Positions 35,371-48,036 of a DNA stretch of 64,000 bases are shown in pieces; within the stretch, counting starts at the first letter, position 1; the number at the start of each line of letters is the position of its first letter. Below the pieces are notes generated by a model that did no database searches, was not told where the DNA came from, and worked only from the letters and a program-made list of their open reading frames with translations. Origin of the DNA: Melanocharis versteri. Its lineage: Eukaryota; Chordata; Aves; Passeriformes; Melanocharitidae. Both the position numbers and the translations under genes were made by a program. The DNA lies in the NCBI GenBank assembly GCA_013397845.1, contig VZTG01004619.1, positions 310,001 to 374,000 of the forward strand, read 5' to 3'.

Positions 35371-38300
35371 GTTCTCAAAGGAGAAGAGAAGGGTGCCTAA
35401 TTTAAATAAGCAGTTACTTTAGATATTACTTTCAAGTTGCTTCTATGTCTTCAAAATAAATTAAAAAAAAAAAGAAAAACTGCCCACCAAACAGATCTAT
35501 CTGGCAGTAGTCTAGCTTGATAATTTTACCTAATTTTTGTGAGAAAATGTCTTTTGTTTTTCTCCCTAGAGGACAACAGTCTGACCAGCGTGGCAGGTTA
35601 AATTCTTTTATATTCTGTCCAGACTTGACGAAATGCTTCTTTAGTTTTAAATATTTGGTCCTTTTATTTCATTTTTTTTCCCTTAAGACTGAAAAAGAAA
35701 CATATGGATTCACAGAGAAACAGGAAAAAAAATATTTTTTTAGTGTGGTAGGTCACTTCAGAGAAAGAGAATAAGACTATATCCTCATTTTAAAATGTTT
35801 AAGGATTTAATGCACTGATCATTTAATGAAAAACACATAAGCATTTGTTGAATGGCATAATCCACTTGCTTATTTCAGAACTTGAAAATGTATAGCAATC
35901 ATTGACTATACTCACAATGCAAAATATTTATAGCAACTCGTACTCCATCTGAGGTCTTTGACAGCTACACATAAATAAGCATCAATTAAATCCAGAGCCA
36001 GAGTTTACCAGTACTGACATTGGAGGTGGGCAAAAAAAGCTGGGTGACTGAGTCACCAAACCCAGAGCAGTTCCCTGCCCAAGCAGATATATCTTGAGGA
36101 TATATCAGACATTAAATTGCTCTTTTGATTCCAGCCAGGTTTCAGATTTGTTTGACTTACAACATTTTCAGGTGAAGCTTTTCTGAACTGTTTGTTCTTC
36201 TCGAGGTAAATCACCCATGCAGCAGCACAGACTGCCCCTGCTAAGGGGAAATGAGAATTGTTTTCCCCATGTGAGACAAAGAACAGCAATGTCTCCAGCC
36301 CTTCCTCCCTGTCCTGGGAAACAAAGCAATCATTTTTGCTATTGGACTTGCTATCTGCATAGCAAAAGGCTTCCAGCTTCCTCTTTTCACCTCTCCCAGC
36401 TTTCTAGTTTCTTGTCTCAATGCTCTTTGTCATTTTCAAATTTTCCTGTTAGTGGATTCAATACTCCAATAACTATTACTTTGCAGTGCAACACAGAGTG
36501 ACCCCAATTTTCCATTCACTGAATTTTCTTCATTTTCTGAGGGATAAAATAGTACTTCATTAAATATCTATTCATCTGTGTGCTTCATGAAATGCAACAT
36601 TATCCAATGAAGAATCTGGACTAATTATTTATTTATTTGTTTAGCTATTTTTAGAGAGAAAAAGGGGAGATGGTTGCATGATTAGATGTATATTAATGCA
36701 GAATTTTTGAAAGGAGAGTTTAACATCATTATTACTATCCATTAAATGGACATCTTTTATCACCAATATAATATTTATATTTTAAGATGATATAGACTTT
36801 TGAATAGCATTTTAGAGTTCCATTAAAAATCATAGTTAAATATTGTTTTAAAGTTTTTAGGTAAAAACCCAAAAGTTCAAAACAAGATATCATGCTTTTT
36901 TGGTATTATTTTTAATTGATAAACCCCATTCCTCGACAATAAGGACTTTCATGTCATAAAACTGATGATATAAAGCACTGTAATGTTTTTCACTAATTTT
37001 CCATTTTCATGTTGTTCTTTTTGAGGAAGAATAAAGCCAAGTTTTCTAACATCAGGAAAAATGTTTGTTTTGCTATGGTGTCAGGGATGCTATTTTTGCC
37101 TGAGGCTGCCTCACCACCGGATGATAGCAGAAATAAGGAGTGATGGTGACAGAAGAAAGAACCTTCATTTTTCAGGACACATTTAGAATCACTGTCATTA
37201 AAGAGAAGAGGAGACCACAGAAATTTTGAAGGACACATTTCTATTCAGTAATTCTTTGTAGTAGATATTACCCCACCACTGATATTGAAATAAGGACCCA
37301 AATGCTTCATGCAAAAATTTGATTCAGCATTATGGCATTGTGGCTAATGTCTTGACATGTGGGATATGAATTGTAGCAGTCACTGGAGATGTTGGGATGT
37401 GTGGACAGGAATAAGGAGGAACCAGGTTATGACTGAAATAATCAAAAAAAAACCATCAGAATTTGCTCTAAGGATACTCTGGTTTAATGGAAAAACTACA
37501 GTAAATGAGCTGATCATACAGAATATAGATAAAGCTAGGAAAAAAAGAGACAGTATATTCTTAACATATATTCAAGTCTTTGGAAACATCCCACTGTAAT
37601 CAGCTTGGTTTGGTGTAGTTTTAATGTTTGTTACATTCAGATGAGACTTAAAATGTCCACCCCTCAAGAAGAATCCAGTGGCAATAAAGAATTAAAATAC
37701 TGTTCCTGAAGGTAATTAAAGGATCGTGATTGAATGTTGCAATTTTGCAAAAAATATTTATGAAGAGGAAAAGAAACACTAAGGTTTCAGATATAATGAT
37801 ATTTTTTAAATTGTTGTTGGAAGATTCTTTAGAGAAGGCATCTTAAGTTCACTTTCAGAATAAAATACTATTCCTAATTCCAAAAGCTTTCTTTCTATCT
37901 GCATCCTATGTTTACGCTGTGCTATTTTATATAATGTTAAGAGAGTTTAAATTTTAAAAATCTGATATCAATTGAAATCACACTTCTAAATGTTGAAAAA
38001 ACATGAAATGCTTTCATGACATAGATGCCATTGTTTTGGAGTGAAAACACATCTGAATGACAAATCATACATGTAATCCCATATTCAGGATTACGAGCCT
38101 GTGTTCGAGTTTGGGAGGACCAATAACGACCCTAATAAAAAAGACCGTGAGTCAAGAGGGAGATTTGCATCTCACCTTTCCAGATTTTTTCAGATTTTTG
38201 CTGTCTTCCCTCACTCTTCCCACACCAGAGGCACCCAGGGACAATAGTCCACATTTATTTTTAAGTCAGTGTAAAAAAATATTGATAACAACCCTATAAA

Positions 38301-38998
38301 GGGTAGAAAGTGCATTTCCAATACATTGTCTGCACTATAGTATTAATACTCACACACACCAAAAATAAAACGTTGCTCGTGGGAGGAGAGAATGGAAAAA
38401 AAGGTCAGGGAAATTACAAAATGCTAATTTATCTTAAAAATTTGCTGCTAACTGCATGAAATGGCAATTATAGTTATGCATTTTAATACATTGGCTTTTA
38501 TTTGTTGTTTAAAATGTGGTTGATTTATTCACGTAGTTAAAAATAAACTTTTCCTAGTACTGTTAGAGAAATTAATGCTAAATGACACAAATTACTGCTA
38601 AAATAAAATGTACTTTGTATTAACATGATAATGACATTTCTGAATATACTGAACGTTGGAAAATGTTGCACACAGCAAGAGACTCTTAAAGCCTCTCCGG
38701 GCTTACTTGTGTGTGTGTGTTTATGTGAATGTGTGCGTGTATATGTGTCCACAAAGAGAAGCACTTTCCTGTAATTTTCAAATTTTGAATTGGAAGAATC
38801 TGGCTCTCTGTCTGACTCTTTCAAAACAATATTCCAACAGGAAATAAAAAAAACAGGGATTTTTTTTTTTTTTTTAAAAAGGTCTAATTTCAAGAAATGG
38901 GCTGACTCCTACTACATAAGGCAAGAAGTTTTGAGGTCTTTCTGTAGTTGCGATCGCCATTGGTGTCAGACACGAGAGGAAACGTATCTCTGAACCTA
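35371..38998. other. Unique AT-rich non-coding DNA
   Basis: No gene is supported. Named contents are an A11 run near 35463, an imperfect TG tract (38708-38750) and a T16 run (38860-38875). The 36.2-36.5 kb part is slightly GC-richer with a 94-codon frame lacking any domain. Confidence 0.6.
38708..38750. repeat. Imperfect (TG)n microsatellite
   Basis: Alternating TG units are broken by tta, aa, c and ata interruptions, which suggests an old, decaying array. Confidence 0.85.
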
Positions 38999-39289
38999 AT
39001 TTCTTTTTTTATTCCTCCTAATTTTATTTTTTTAATTTACTTTTTTCTTCTTTTTATACTCCTTTGCCTTTTTTCTTTTCTCTTTCTCTTTCTCTTTCTC
39101 TTTCTCTTTCTCTTTCTCTTTCTCTTTCTCTTTCTCTTTCTCTTTCTCTTTCTCTTTCTCTTTCTCTCTTTCTTGATCTCTCTCTTCTTTTTTCTTTCTT
39201 TTTTTCTTTTTCTCTTTCTTTCTTGATCTCTCTTTTCTTTTTTCTTTCTTTTTTTTTTCTTTTTCTCTTTCTTTATTCTTTTTCTACAG
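38999..39289. repeat. Long pyrimidine tract with (TTTCTC)n array and 50-bp units
   Basis: About 290 bases of the plus strand are almost pure pyrimidine. From about 39077 to 39166 the repeat is a regular TTTCTC hexamer, about 15 copies. After it, a longer unit beginning 'tcttgatctctctcttcttt' at 39171 recurs at 39221, giving a 50-bp higher-order repeat in two copies with small differences. The tract ends 'tttttctacag', which has the form of a 3' splice site. The encoded runs of Phe-Leu or Ser-Leu are artefacts of the repeat. Confidence 0.95.
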
Positions 39290-40099
39290 CTGCATATATT
39301 TTTGTATCCAAAAGCATGCTACTTACGTCTGAATGTGTTTACAGTCTTTTATCAGACATTACTGTCTGTACAGTGGTGAATAGAAGAAGAAAAATTTCTT
39401 TCTTTATGAGGATCGTGTAATCGTCAGTAACTGAATAATTTATTTCCTACTTTTAGGATTGTGACTTTATTATCTAAAAGAACAACTAAGGAGAAGAGAT
39501 TAATCTAAATTGTAGTCATGGACCTTTTTTTGTTAGTCACTGAATAATTTTTGAGCACAGGTATAACAAATGGGAAGACACTGATTTTTCCATAAAAGAC
39601 TTTCAAAAAAATCCCCTTGTTTTGAGCTTCTCTCGGGTAAAAAAATCTCTGCTGAACAGAGCTGAGTAGCTCAATTTACCTTTGGGTTTTCCTCATGTCC
39701 ATTTTATTTCTAGAAGCATGAGTCGGTGCATGCAAAGAAGTGGTTCACCTTCATTTAAGCTAAGTGAGTAAGATCTAGTAAATTAATTTTCTTAAAAAAC
39801 AATGCTGTAATAGTTATCTGGGTGAGTTAATGAATGCTTAGTATATATAGTGAAGAAACAGGAAGCAAATGAAGGTTGACACAGAAACTCAATATCTCTA
39901 ATGCAAAATGTTCTAAGAAGATTACTTTTACTGTACTTTCATCAATCCTTTCAGGAGAGATTACACAATTTAACAAATATACAAAGGGTGCCACTTTTTC
40001 TGATGGCATCCAAAAATGAATCTTCATACGCAGATGTGTTTCAAGACATTTTTTTCCTCTGCAAATGCTGTAATATTTTAGTGAGATATATTTGGATTT
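39290..40099. other. Unique AT-rich non-coding DNA
   Basis: No gene is supported and nothing beyond short A and T runs is seen. Confidence 0.6.
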
Positions 40100-40990
40100 A
40101 CTAAAGGTCTATTAAGCCAGGATGACCTTACACCGTTTTTGTATAGAGTGCTTCACTATTTTTTTAGGTTAAAGGACAGAAGTAATATTTCATCTGCTTA
40201 GAATTTATGACAACATCTGAAATAAAAATGCAAAAGGTAGAATTAACAGAAATATTATAAGGTGGATGAGAAATTAAAGAAAAGAGAAAGTATAACCTAC
40301 TGGGCTGGAAAGAACTTATTGGAATACCTCAGGGACCAGTTTGGAAATAACCTAATTTAATATTTGTAATCATGGCATGACCTAAAGTAGTTTAATAGTC
40401 AGATTCACAAATTAACAAAGTGGGAAGTGTCATCAACACAGAGAAGTGGGAACATTGTGAAAGATGAATTGTAAAGCCTGGAATAAGAGAAATGGAGTGA
40501 AAATTTGCTGTATAAATACCAAGGTCATGCTTTTAAATAGAAAATGATGTAGAGAACACAGTGCTGAGGAAAAAACCTGAGATCCTGAATAAAATGTACT
40601 ATTGTCATTGCTCACATTTAAGAGCAATTAAAACAATCTAGAATAAATACACAAAGAGACTACAGGATAGATAGCAGAAAGAGAAAAATGCAGAAAATGG
40701 AAAAAAGAGTCATAAAATGGAGGGTTCTGAGAGTAAGTGATGCTTTGTCACGTAAACAAATATTTCAGGGGAATAAGCACTAGAGATGTAAAAAAAATGT
40801 TTCCCTTAGAGGTTAAGAACAAGATTTGGCATGGAAGAAGATGGATGTAAACTGTCTGAATAAATTTAGGATGGAAATTAGAAGGCGGCCTCAACCCATC
40901 AAGGCTAAAATTTTTGGTAAATCTTTTCCATAGTACATGAGGAGAGAAGCAAATATCATCAACTTTGCAAAAATATTTTGTGATGCAGAT
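40100..40990 (+). mobile_element. Old degraded CR1-family LINE body, plus strand
   Basis: Several blocks match the late ORF2 and 3' region of old CR1 lineages in the forward direction and in the right order. They are 'tggaatacctcagggaccag' with 'ctaatttaatatttgtaatc' (reverse-transcriptase-proximal part), 'aaatggagtgaaaatttgct' with 'ataaataccaaggtcatgc', and 'agatggatgtaaactgtctg' with 'ggatggaaattagaaggcgg'. Divergence is high and frames are broken throughout. It is clearly older than the other CR1 copies here. The 5' limit is uncertain: 40255 is the firm start of similarity. Confidence 0.65.
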
Positions 40991-42079
40991 AGTTGGTTTA
41001 GAACCGCATGATGTGATCAGGTGCCTCAACAAAGGAATGGACTCATATTGTCTGAGTTGGTGATTTTTGCAGTTCTTGTGTTTCTATTAGCATCAAATTT
41101 ATTTTCATTGCGTGGTTATTCTTCAGGACTGCCCTTATCTACAAAGAAGGGATAAGGAAATGATTTGATAATAATTTCCTGCAGAAATTATTCTTTATAC
41201 TTTTAAAGCCATCTGTGTTAAAACTGTCACATAATATCACTTTTTGTTTTAAAACTAGAAAATAATTAGACTACTGAAAAACTACGTGTGCAAGAGTACA
41301 GCTTAAAAAATGTATGGAACAGATTTGTATTATTCCTATGAGTTTAAAGGATTGACATTGAGCTTACTCTTACTGTAGTTTCTTCATAGCTCTCTCCAAA
41401 ATTACTCAATTAAAAAAAATTCTTTAAAAATTAAACTACACACAANATCAAGGAAGAGGGCTGTCAACTGTGTAAACAAGGCATGGAACAAGAGATGTTA
41501 AGGCAGAGTCTCCATTGGGTAGTAGAGCCAACACGCCCCCCAGAAATCAAGGAGTCATAATTGACCAATCATTACACAGGAAGTAAGATGCAGGGCCAAG
41601 TTCAAATAATTTATCATTATTTTTAAAAGAGATATGCTTGGCAGCACTAAACTTTAATGACACCTATAAGCTGTGGTCAGCTGGTTCTGATGTTGGGAAT
41701 GGGGTGAGTTAGGCTTTCCTCTCAGTTCTGGCAATACTTTTTCTCCCTGTACTTTCTTTCTTTTTCATGAGGACACAAGCACTTAAATCAGTGTTTAGTG
41801 AAATAAGTTGTTGAATGAATCTGGACTAAAATTAACCAGCTCTGAGTGTGTTTGTGTGTGTGTTTAACTGGGATCGGTTTCCAAAAAAACACTATAAAAC
41901 CTAATTTTTCAAGTGTTTGCCAACTTCTGGCAAATGAAATTGCTTCCGGAGCTATTAAGCTACATTATATTTGCAGTTCCGGTGTCCAATTTCTTTCAGA
42001 AGCAGTTAATTTATGAGAAATAATTTCAAATTCACGTAGGTTGCTTTACACTCTGTCTAACCAAATAAATTTATTTAGC
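40991..42079. other. Unique AT-rich non-coding DNA
   Basis: No gene is supported. One ambiguous base lies at 41446, and a short GT run lies near 41847-41862. Confidence 0.6.
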
Positions 42080-42620
42080 ATAAAACCTTCCCTTAAAAGT
42101 GGTTGAAAATCAGAATATTTGGGAATGAACTGCCAACTGTTTGAACACAGCGCTTCCAGTTCTGAGTCTTGAAAACCTTGAAGCATTTGAGGTTAAGATA
42201 TTGTGTCAATATGCACAACAATGGATAAATAAATGAAGAAAAATTAAATTTTAATATTATGTTATGATGATATCTACTGAGAGTGACCAGCCAGGACCTT
42301 GTTAAAGTTGTACTGAGCTCGATCAATGAACTCAAATGTTTTATCAACAAACTCTGCAATTGTTTGGTGGGCACGCCCAACTGGACTGGCAGTATGTCAG
42401 CTATTTTTCAAAATGACAGAAATAATAATGGATCATCTGGAGTGCTTATTATTTAGTGCTAATGAATGATTGTTTGGAGAGGGAAGAAAAATCAATTATG
42501 ACAGCTGTGAGAGCTGCTGCCCCTGTTCCATTATTCCAAAAATAAATAGCAAAGCTGCCTGCTAAGGTAGGAAATCAGCTAGCATTCCCTGTGAGACACA
42601 AAAGTTATGGGCAAAGAAGC
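42080..42620. other. Candidate conserved non-coding element, enhancer-like
   Basis: A repeat-free block of high complexity. It contains near-palindromic tgacagctgtga (42499-42510) with an E-box core, a second TGACAG (42413-42418), a near-palindromic 'ttggtgggcacgcccaa' (42364-42380), and dense ATTA/TAAT cores such as 'gcttattatttagtgctaat'. TGACAG is the core of TALE-homeodomain sites, and the E-box core CAGCTG is bound by bHLH factors. Clustering of these motifs in unique DNA is typical of developmental enhancers. Conservation has not been tested. Confidence 0.4.
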
Positions 42621-45600
42621 AACTCCAACTTATGTTTACTGCACAGAAATTATGGTGGGGCCCCCAGGTAGAAGCAGAAGTGCTTGAACGACTGAAAAAA
42701 CCCAGGACTTTATCCTGCTTGTATTGCAAGTTCTCGACATGCTTTCTCTCTCCGGGCGGTTAGATTTTTTTCTTTGAGCATCAAACTGGGTTTTTTGAGG
42801 GGGAAACCTTCATGCCTGATCCAAGATGAACAGTGGCTGAGAGGAGATGATGCATGAAAGACTGTCATATTTGGAGTGCTAAGAATTTAAGGGACAACAT
42901 GGTTTCAAAAAACAGCAAGAAGAACCACAATTTAAAATAGGAAAAAATCATTCCATTAAAAGAACTAGCAGAAGAGTATACATCAGGCAGTTTAGACGGA
43001 GCCCAGACAGGACTGTTCTCACTCAAAGGCTAGGAAATGTCCTCCTTCAGAGGACCTCTGCTCAACTAAAAAGCCTAAAAGCCAAATGAGAAATACAATT
43101 TCAGAAAAGATAGTATGTATATCGGACCCCTTCTAAAAGGACAACAATTAATGCAAACCTTTTAAGATTCTTGGGAACTTTTATGTTTATCAATATGCAT
43201 AGATAGCTAGACACATCTAGAATTAGACACAGACACCAGAGTCACCTGACATCTCAGTTGAATGCTGCTGTCTACATCTTAAACAGACTGCCAAGGAAGA
43301 GCTCTGTTTCTCTCTCCTTCTCAGGACAGAGGGAGCCCTCACTCGCTTTCTGAGGTCAGAAGGAAATGTGACAATGAAGCCATGCAGTTGGGTTGTGCCA
43401 AAGCTCACAGAGGAGTGCTGAGAGCCAGTTCCCTCCTCATTAATTTCTCAATCACATGTCTCATGGAGCAGAGCCAAGGCACTATCTATTGTCCTGTTCA
43501 GTGGCAGAATGGTGTTGATTGTGTTTCACTCTGCTCTTTCTGTCCCACTAGTGCAGAGGAAGAAGCTGAAGAGAAGGCATGGAAGGGATGGATTGAGTGT
43601 GCAAGCCACTTTTGCACAGCTTTCTTCTATGTATAATGATAGACATCCATGAACATGTTTGAAGAGCAGAACCTATAGGTGTGGTCAGAACCTTGGCAGA
43701 CTGTTTCGACTGCAATCTTCCTCTAAATTTCAATAGACATTAATCAGGGTCTGAATATATTGTGCAGACACAAAAGAGCAAATTGCCACACACATCTCAA
43801 CCTCTGTATACCTAACCTGACATGTGTCCACTGATAAATGGCAAAGAAATAAGACAGGTAAGAGAGAATATGTTAAAAAAAAAAAAGTTTATAAAATATC
43901 ATGAAATGAAGCAAGTTTAATTTGTGAATTCATTACTCTTGTGACAAGCTGCTAAAACACTAGTTGTACTAATGTGTCATAAAACTAGACACATATTGAA
44001 GGAGACTAAACTTTCCATTATCTGAAACTCCCTTGGCAATGGAACGTGATTACTACAGACAGTTGCTAATATGCCTTACTATGAATTTATCTGGGAACTA
44101 ATACCTTTGATTACCAATTGAAATTAGCATTTTAGTTTAGTGTAACTCTATATGACAGTGCAGTCAAAGGGAGATTTGCTACTGAAGTCAGAGGCAGGAG
44201 GAGAAGGATATTGATTTAGCTGTGGGACTTTCTGAGGGAGTTATTACAAACTTTAACAAGCACAGCTTGTACGTTAATGCTGGGAAAAGAATTCTGGAAG
44301 AGTACAAAAACTGATGGTGCAGTTATGGGAGCAATCTCTTCAGAAAAGAATGAAAGGAGCATCCAACATTTGCCAAATCTGGAACTACCTATGTCTTTCT
44401 GGAAAACTAACCTTGATGGAAAATGACAGATTATTTGGGGGGTAGACAGGTATAATCTAACCTCATTATTCTTAGGCACAGAAGAAGGTGATAAATACCT
44501 CTGTACAAGCAACTAAAGTTGTTACAAAACATGAAAATTGAGTCTATGACTGACCATGAGTCATGGTAATTGTTAAAAATTATTTTGCTGTGGATATATA
44601 TCCCATGGTATAAAACTATCTAATGTTGATGGAAGGTGGAAAAGTATATAGTGGTTAGAGCATTTATTTTATTCTGCAGGAGACCAGTATGGATTATGTC
44701 ACCCAAAGTAAAACAAAATAATTTTCTCTTTGATCTTGGATCCTTCTGGTTACCCTAGATTCTGAGTGCTCTCTGGCAGAGCCCTATCCCAGTTTACTAT
44801 AGGTGTCCAATGACAGTCCAGCAGGAGAATATGTAATATAGCTTCATATCCAGGAAAAAGCCACATGTTGCAGGACTGCTGAGTGTACCATTGTCCAGCT
44901 TCAAAGATATATAATTAATAATCAAGGATAACTGCAGATCTCTTGCAAGCCTTCAAGTTCCAGAGAGGATGAAAGATGAAGCTCCTTCTTCAATATCATT
45001 TTCTTGCTGCCAGCTTTCTCTGAAATAATTTGTCATGCTACGACAAGCTATAGATAGGTTTCTGAGGAGTTACAATTTTCTCAGATAAACATAATTATGG
45101 TAAGTATAGTCCAGATTTTCTTACTGCAAATACAAAGTAATTGTCTTCTAAACTGAATATTGTTTAAATCTGATCCATGAACTGAACCAATGTAAATTAA
45201 AAACAGTCTGGTATAATAATACAAAGCGTTTTTTCATTTTCAGACAAATCAAAATTTTTGCCCCACACAAACCAGTCTGCCTTACTTTTAGTGTCTTGTT
45301 TGCATTAAAAATACCTATTTGTCCAGATTTGAAAGATAAATCATATTTAAGCTATAACAAACTGAAACACCGAAAATGTTAAATGACAGTAACATTGTAA
45401 AATGAAATAGCCTCCCTCCTGGTTCATCTGCTCATTGGAATTAGGTGGAAGAACAGATAGTAATTTTTCCAGTGAATAAAACAAGTGGACGGCAATTTTG
45501 AAATGCTTGTAAATTCTGTAAACATGTAACATGTCTATAATGTGGTTTATTAGTACTCTGTCTCTCAGTGGTCTGATCAGAAAAATATTCAAAGTTATTG

Positions 45601-45998
45601 TATTTCAGTACAATTGTTCCTCCTAGCTCCTCACCTAGAGTGAGCTTTGGGGGCTGGATTAATCCCATCTAACTTTAGAGACCTGATTGATTTACTGTCA
45701 TGGAGACATACCCACATTAAGTGTGTAATGCAAGAGAAGGACACAGGAATGTCCTGACAACTGGGTCTCAAACAAGTTATCTGCCCTCAAAATAAAAAGG
45801 TAGAACGCAGGATTCAAAGCTCTAATCAGAAGTCTTTGAGAAAAAAAAAAGGTTTTGGGGAAAGGTAGAACCACGGCCTAAAAAACCAAATTGTCATTAG
45901 TTGTCACTGTTGTATTGAGGTTTATGCTATCTGAAGCATTTTAATATATGCAGTTTCTGGGAGGGAATGCTAGCAAGAGAACATTCCAGTTATGTTAG

Positions 45999-46050
45999 AA
46001 ATAAATAAATAAATAAATAGACACCAAGGAAAAGGAAAAAAAAAAAAAAA
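45999..46050. repeat. (AAAT)n microsatellite followed by poly(A)
   Basis: Five AAAT units are followed, 16 bases later, by A15. Confidence 0.9.
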
Positions 46051-46206
46051 CAGAAAGAATTCTGGTCTTATTTTTGTTTAAGAAAAAGCTGGAAATATTA
46101 ATCTGAAAGGATTAACATCCAGAAGGAAATTTAAGAATAGGATATCTACATTTAGAAGAAGCAAGAGAAATAAGCTGTTGCCAATTAAACAAGAACAGAT
46201 ACAACA

Positions 46207-46422
46207 ATGATATGTGGAAAAGAATATGTAAAATTAGAGAGAATATTTGAAAACAAGAGTTTTAAAGAAAATTTTAATGAGAAGCAGAAATGCCCTAAAT
46301 CACCTGTTAATAAAGGTGTGTTTGTGGCACATCCTTTTTGGGTCTGCCCCTCTAAAAAAGACATGGAATTTTTGGTAAATACTATACAAGATGTTGCACG
46401 CTTGCATAGTAAACTTAAATAA
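46207..46422 (+). other. Unassigned 71-codon open frame
   Basis: The translation is Lys- and Phe-rich with a somewhat protein-like C-terminal half (VFVAHPFWVCPSKKDMEF). No family is recognised, no promoter or splice context is evident, and the flanks are non-coding. It may be chance, a lineage-specific exon or a remnant of a mobile element. Nothing here decides between these. Confidence 0.15.
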
Positions 46423-46619
46423 GATATAAGGCTTCACCCTCCTGTTTGCTGAAGTCAGGCAAGCATTTCTTGAACAACATAAAACCTTGAACAATTTCCC
46501 ATGCTCAAAATCCCTTGGGCTGGCAGAAGCAAATTGTTAGGAAAACAATTTCAAACCATACATATTCATTTATGGATATATGCAGAATATATTAGAGTAT
46601 AATATACTGCCTAAGCATT

Positions 46620-46995
46620 CAGTTTACGTCACATAAACATTAATGAGGGTTTGAGGGTCACCAAAGTATCATTATCAGAGCTTGGCCTTGGAAGTGTCTA
46701 AAATTGCTTGGTGTCAGCACAGCTTGATTTCCTAGCCATCTCATCAGAACAGTTGATGCGAACGCATCTTTTATATGCACTTTATGCACAAGTCTCAGCT
46801 AACAAATCAACATATTACAAGGCTTATTGCCTTATTATCCATTTACTAAATCATGATCCTTTTCCTATGTTCAAGGTAAACCCTGACATGATATCTTACA
46901 TATAATTACGGTGTATAAATGATAAAACTCTTCATCAGCTAGGTCGCTCAAGAGCCTGATTGCTTCTGCCTACTTAACAAGGAGCTTTAATAAAG
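46620..46995. other. Candidate conserved non-coding element
   Basis: A complex, repeat-free block with a CRE-like 'tttacgtcac' near 46623, the hairpin gatgcg-aa-cgcatc (46756-46769), 'ctttatgcacaagtctcagc' and 'aaggagctttaataaaggca'. Its retained CpGs and motif density set it apart from neighbouring sequence. Function is inferred. Confidence 0.35.
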
Positions 46996-47708
46996 GCAAC
47001 AGAGCAGTGTGTCTAAATATACATTCTAAGGGAAGAATGCTTTTCCACACATTTTAGTGCACAGTTCTCAAGGGTTTTTATCACATTTTTTCTCTGACAA
47101 ATATTCAATAGCCATACACAGAATCGAGAGCGGTAAATTTCTTTCAGGAATTCATTTGAAATTTGGAAATTTGATTTTTCAGCTAAAATTAAGTGCAAGA
47201 CAAAAGTTGGTCTACGATTCAAATGTTCTAAATGAATGGGTTGGCTACAAGAATAATGTGAAGCTGTGGAGATGTAAAATAATAGGGCCCCAAGATAAGC
47301 CTCATGCCTTCTTTTTTCCCCTCTTTAGATAGTGAAAGTCTATTTGTCCCTGTATCTGAACTACACAACGTTGTAACCCTGCTTTTCTGGAATGCTGCCT
47401 GGTCACCAGCCAATAAGTTTTGCAGACAATGTGTAGGATGCTTTATTTAAAATAGCCTTTGCAATCTCGGGGAAGTAATAATTCTCCTAAGAATACTAAC
47501 AAAATCTGAGTTTTTAAAGAGTTGTATCAGAGTTTTTTCACTCTAACAGCAAGAATTGGTCCTGCATATGGCACCTTCAAACTCTTTGAACTATTTACAT
47601 GATCCTTTTGAAAACTTCAGAAGTCCTGGGCACCGTGTATCTGTTTTGAAGCTGGGGGGGTTGAGAATGATTCTGGGGTCCAGAGTTATCACTGTTGAGT
47701 TGCTCAGT

Positions 47709-47743
47709 CACTTATTGTACATGACAGACACTTATTGTACATG
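47709..47743. repeat. 20-bp tandem duplication
   Basis: The unit cacttattgtacatgacaga (47709-47728) is followed by a second partial copy, cacttattgtacatg (47729-47743), without mismatch. Confidence 0.9.
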
Positions 47744-47771
47744 TATTGACAGAGTTACTCTTTAGACCAAC

Positions 47772-47795
47772 CTGCACATGATGCTGCACATGATA
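47772..47795. repeat. 12-bp tandem duplication
   Basis: ctgcacatgatg is followed directly by ctgcacatgata. Confidence 0.85.
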
Positions 47796-48036
47796 TTGCT
47801 CTCTGGCAGTCTTTCTGCAGAGAAAATTTACTATTTAACATTTAAATAGCATGTATGCTTGATTTGTGCAAATACCCTTTTTATTCTTTTCCTCCATCCA
47901 GAAACAATTTAGATTCACTCAATCTCTCTAGTTTGATGACCAACCTGTAATAGTTTAATAATTAAAGGGCAAGTTTTTGAAAGCAGTTTTGGAAGCCCCT
48001 ACTGATGTCATCTCCTTTTTGTTTTTATTTTTTTTT

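Larger units (their letters stand above)
42621..46699. other. Unique non-coding DNA
   Basis: No gene is supported. The 43.2-43.65 kb part is GC-richer. It contains 'ctctttctgtcccactag' (AG at 43550-43551), which resembles a splice acceptor, followed by an open frame rich in Glu and Lys to 43636. An A12 run lies at 43876-43887, an AAAT array at 45999-46019 and an A15 run at 46036-46050. An open frame at 46207-46422 (71 codons) has no recognised domain. Confidence 0.55.
46996..48036. other. Unique non-coding DNA with short tandem duplications
   Basis: No gene is supported. Two small tandem repeats lie within 90 bases of each other (47709-47743 and 47772-47795). Confidence 0.6.

Noticed and set aside
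38096..38125. tRNA B-box-like 'gtgttcgagtttggg'
   Set aside because: No A box, acceptor stem or cloverleaf can be formed around it.
39077..39166. CRISPR-like regular array
   Set aside because: The unit is six bases with no spacers, so it is a microsatellite. The host is a vertebrate.
38948..39420. Frames rich in Phe-Leu and Ser-Leu repeats resembling a membrane protein
   Set aside because: They are translations of the TTTCTC microsatellite and pyrimidine tract.
43223..43733. Possible exon after the acceptor-like 'tctgtcccactag' (AG at 43550-43551)
   Set aside because: The following Glu-rich frame is only about 28 codons long and ends without a donor or polyadenylation signal that I can identify. 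Kept only as a remark in the region entry.
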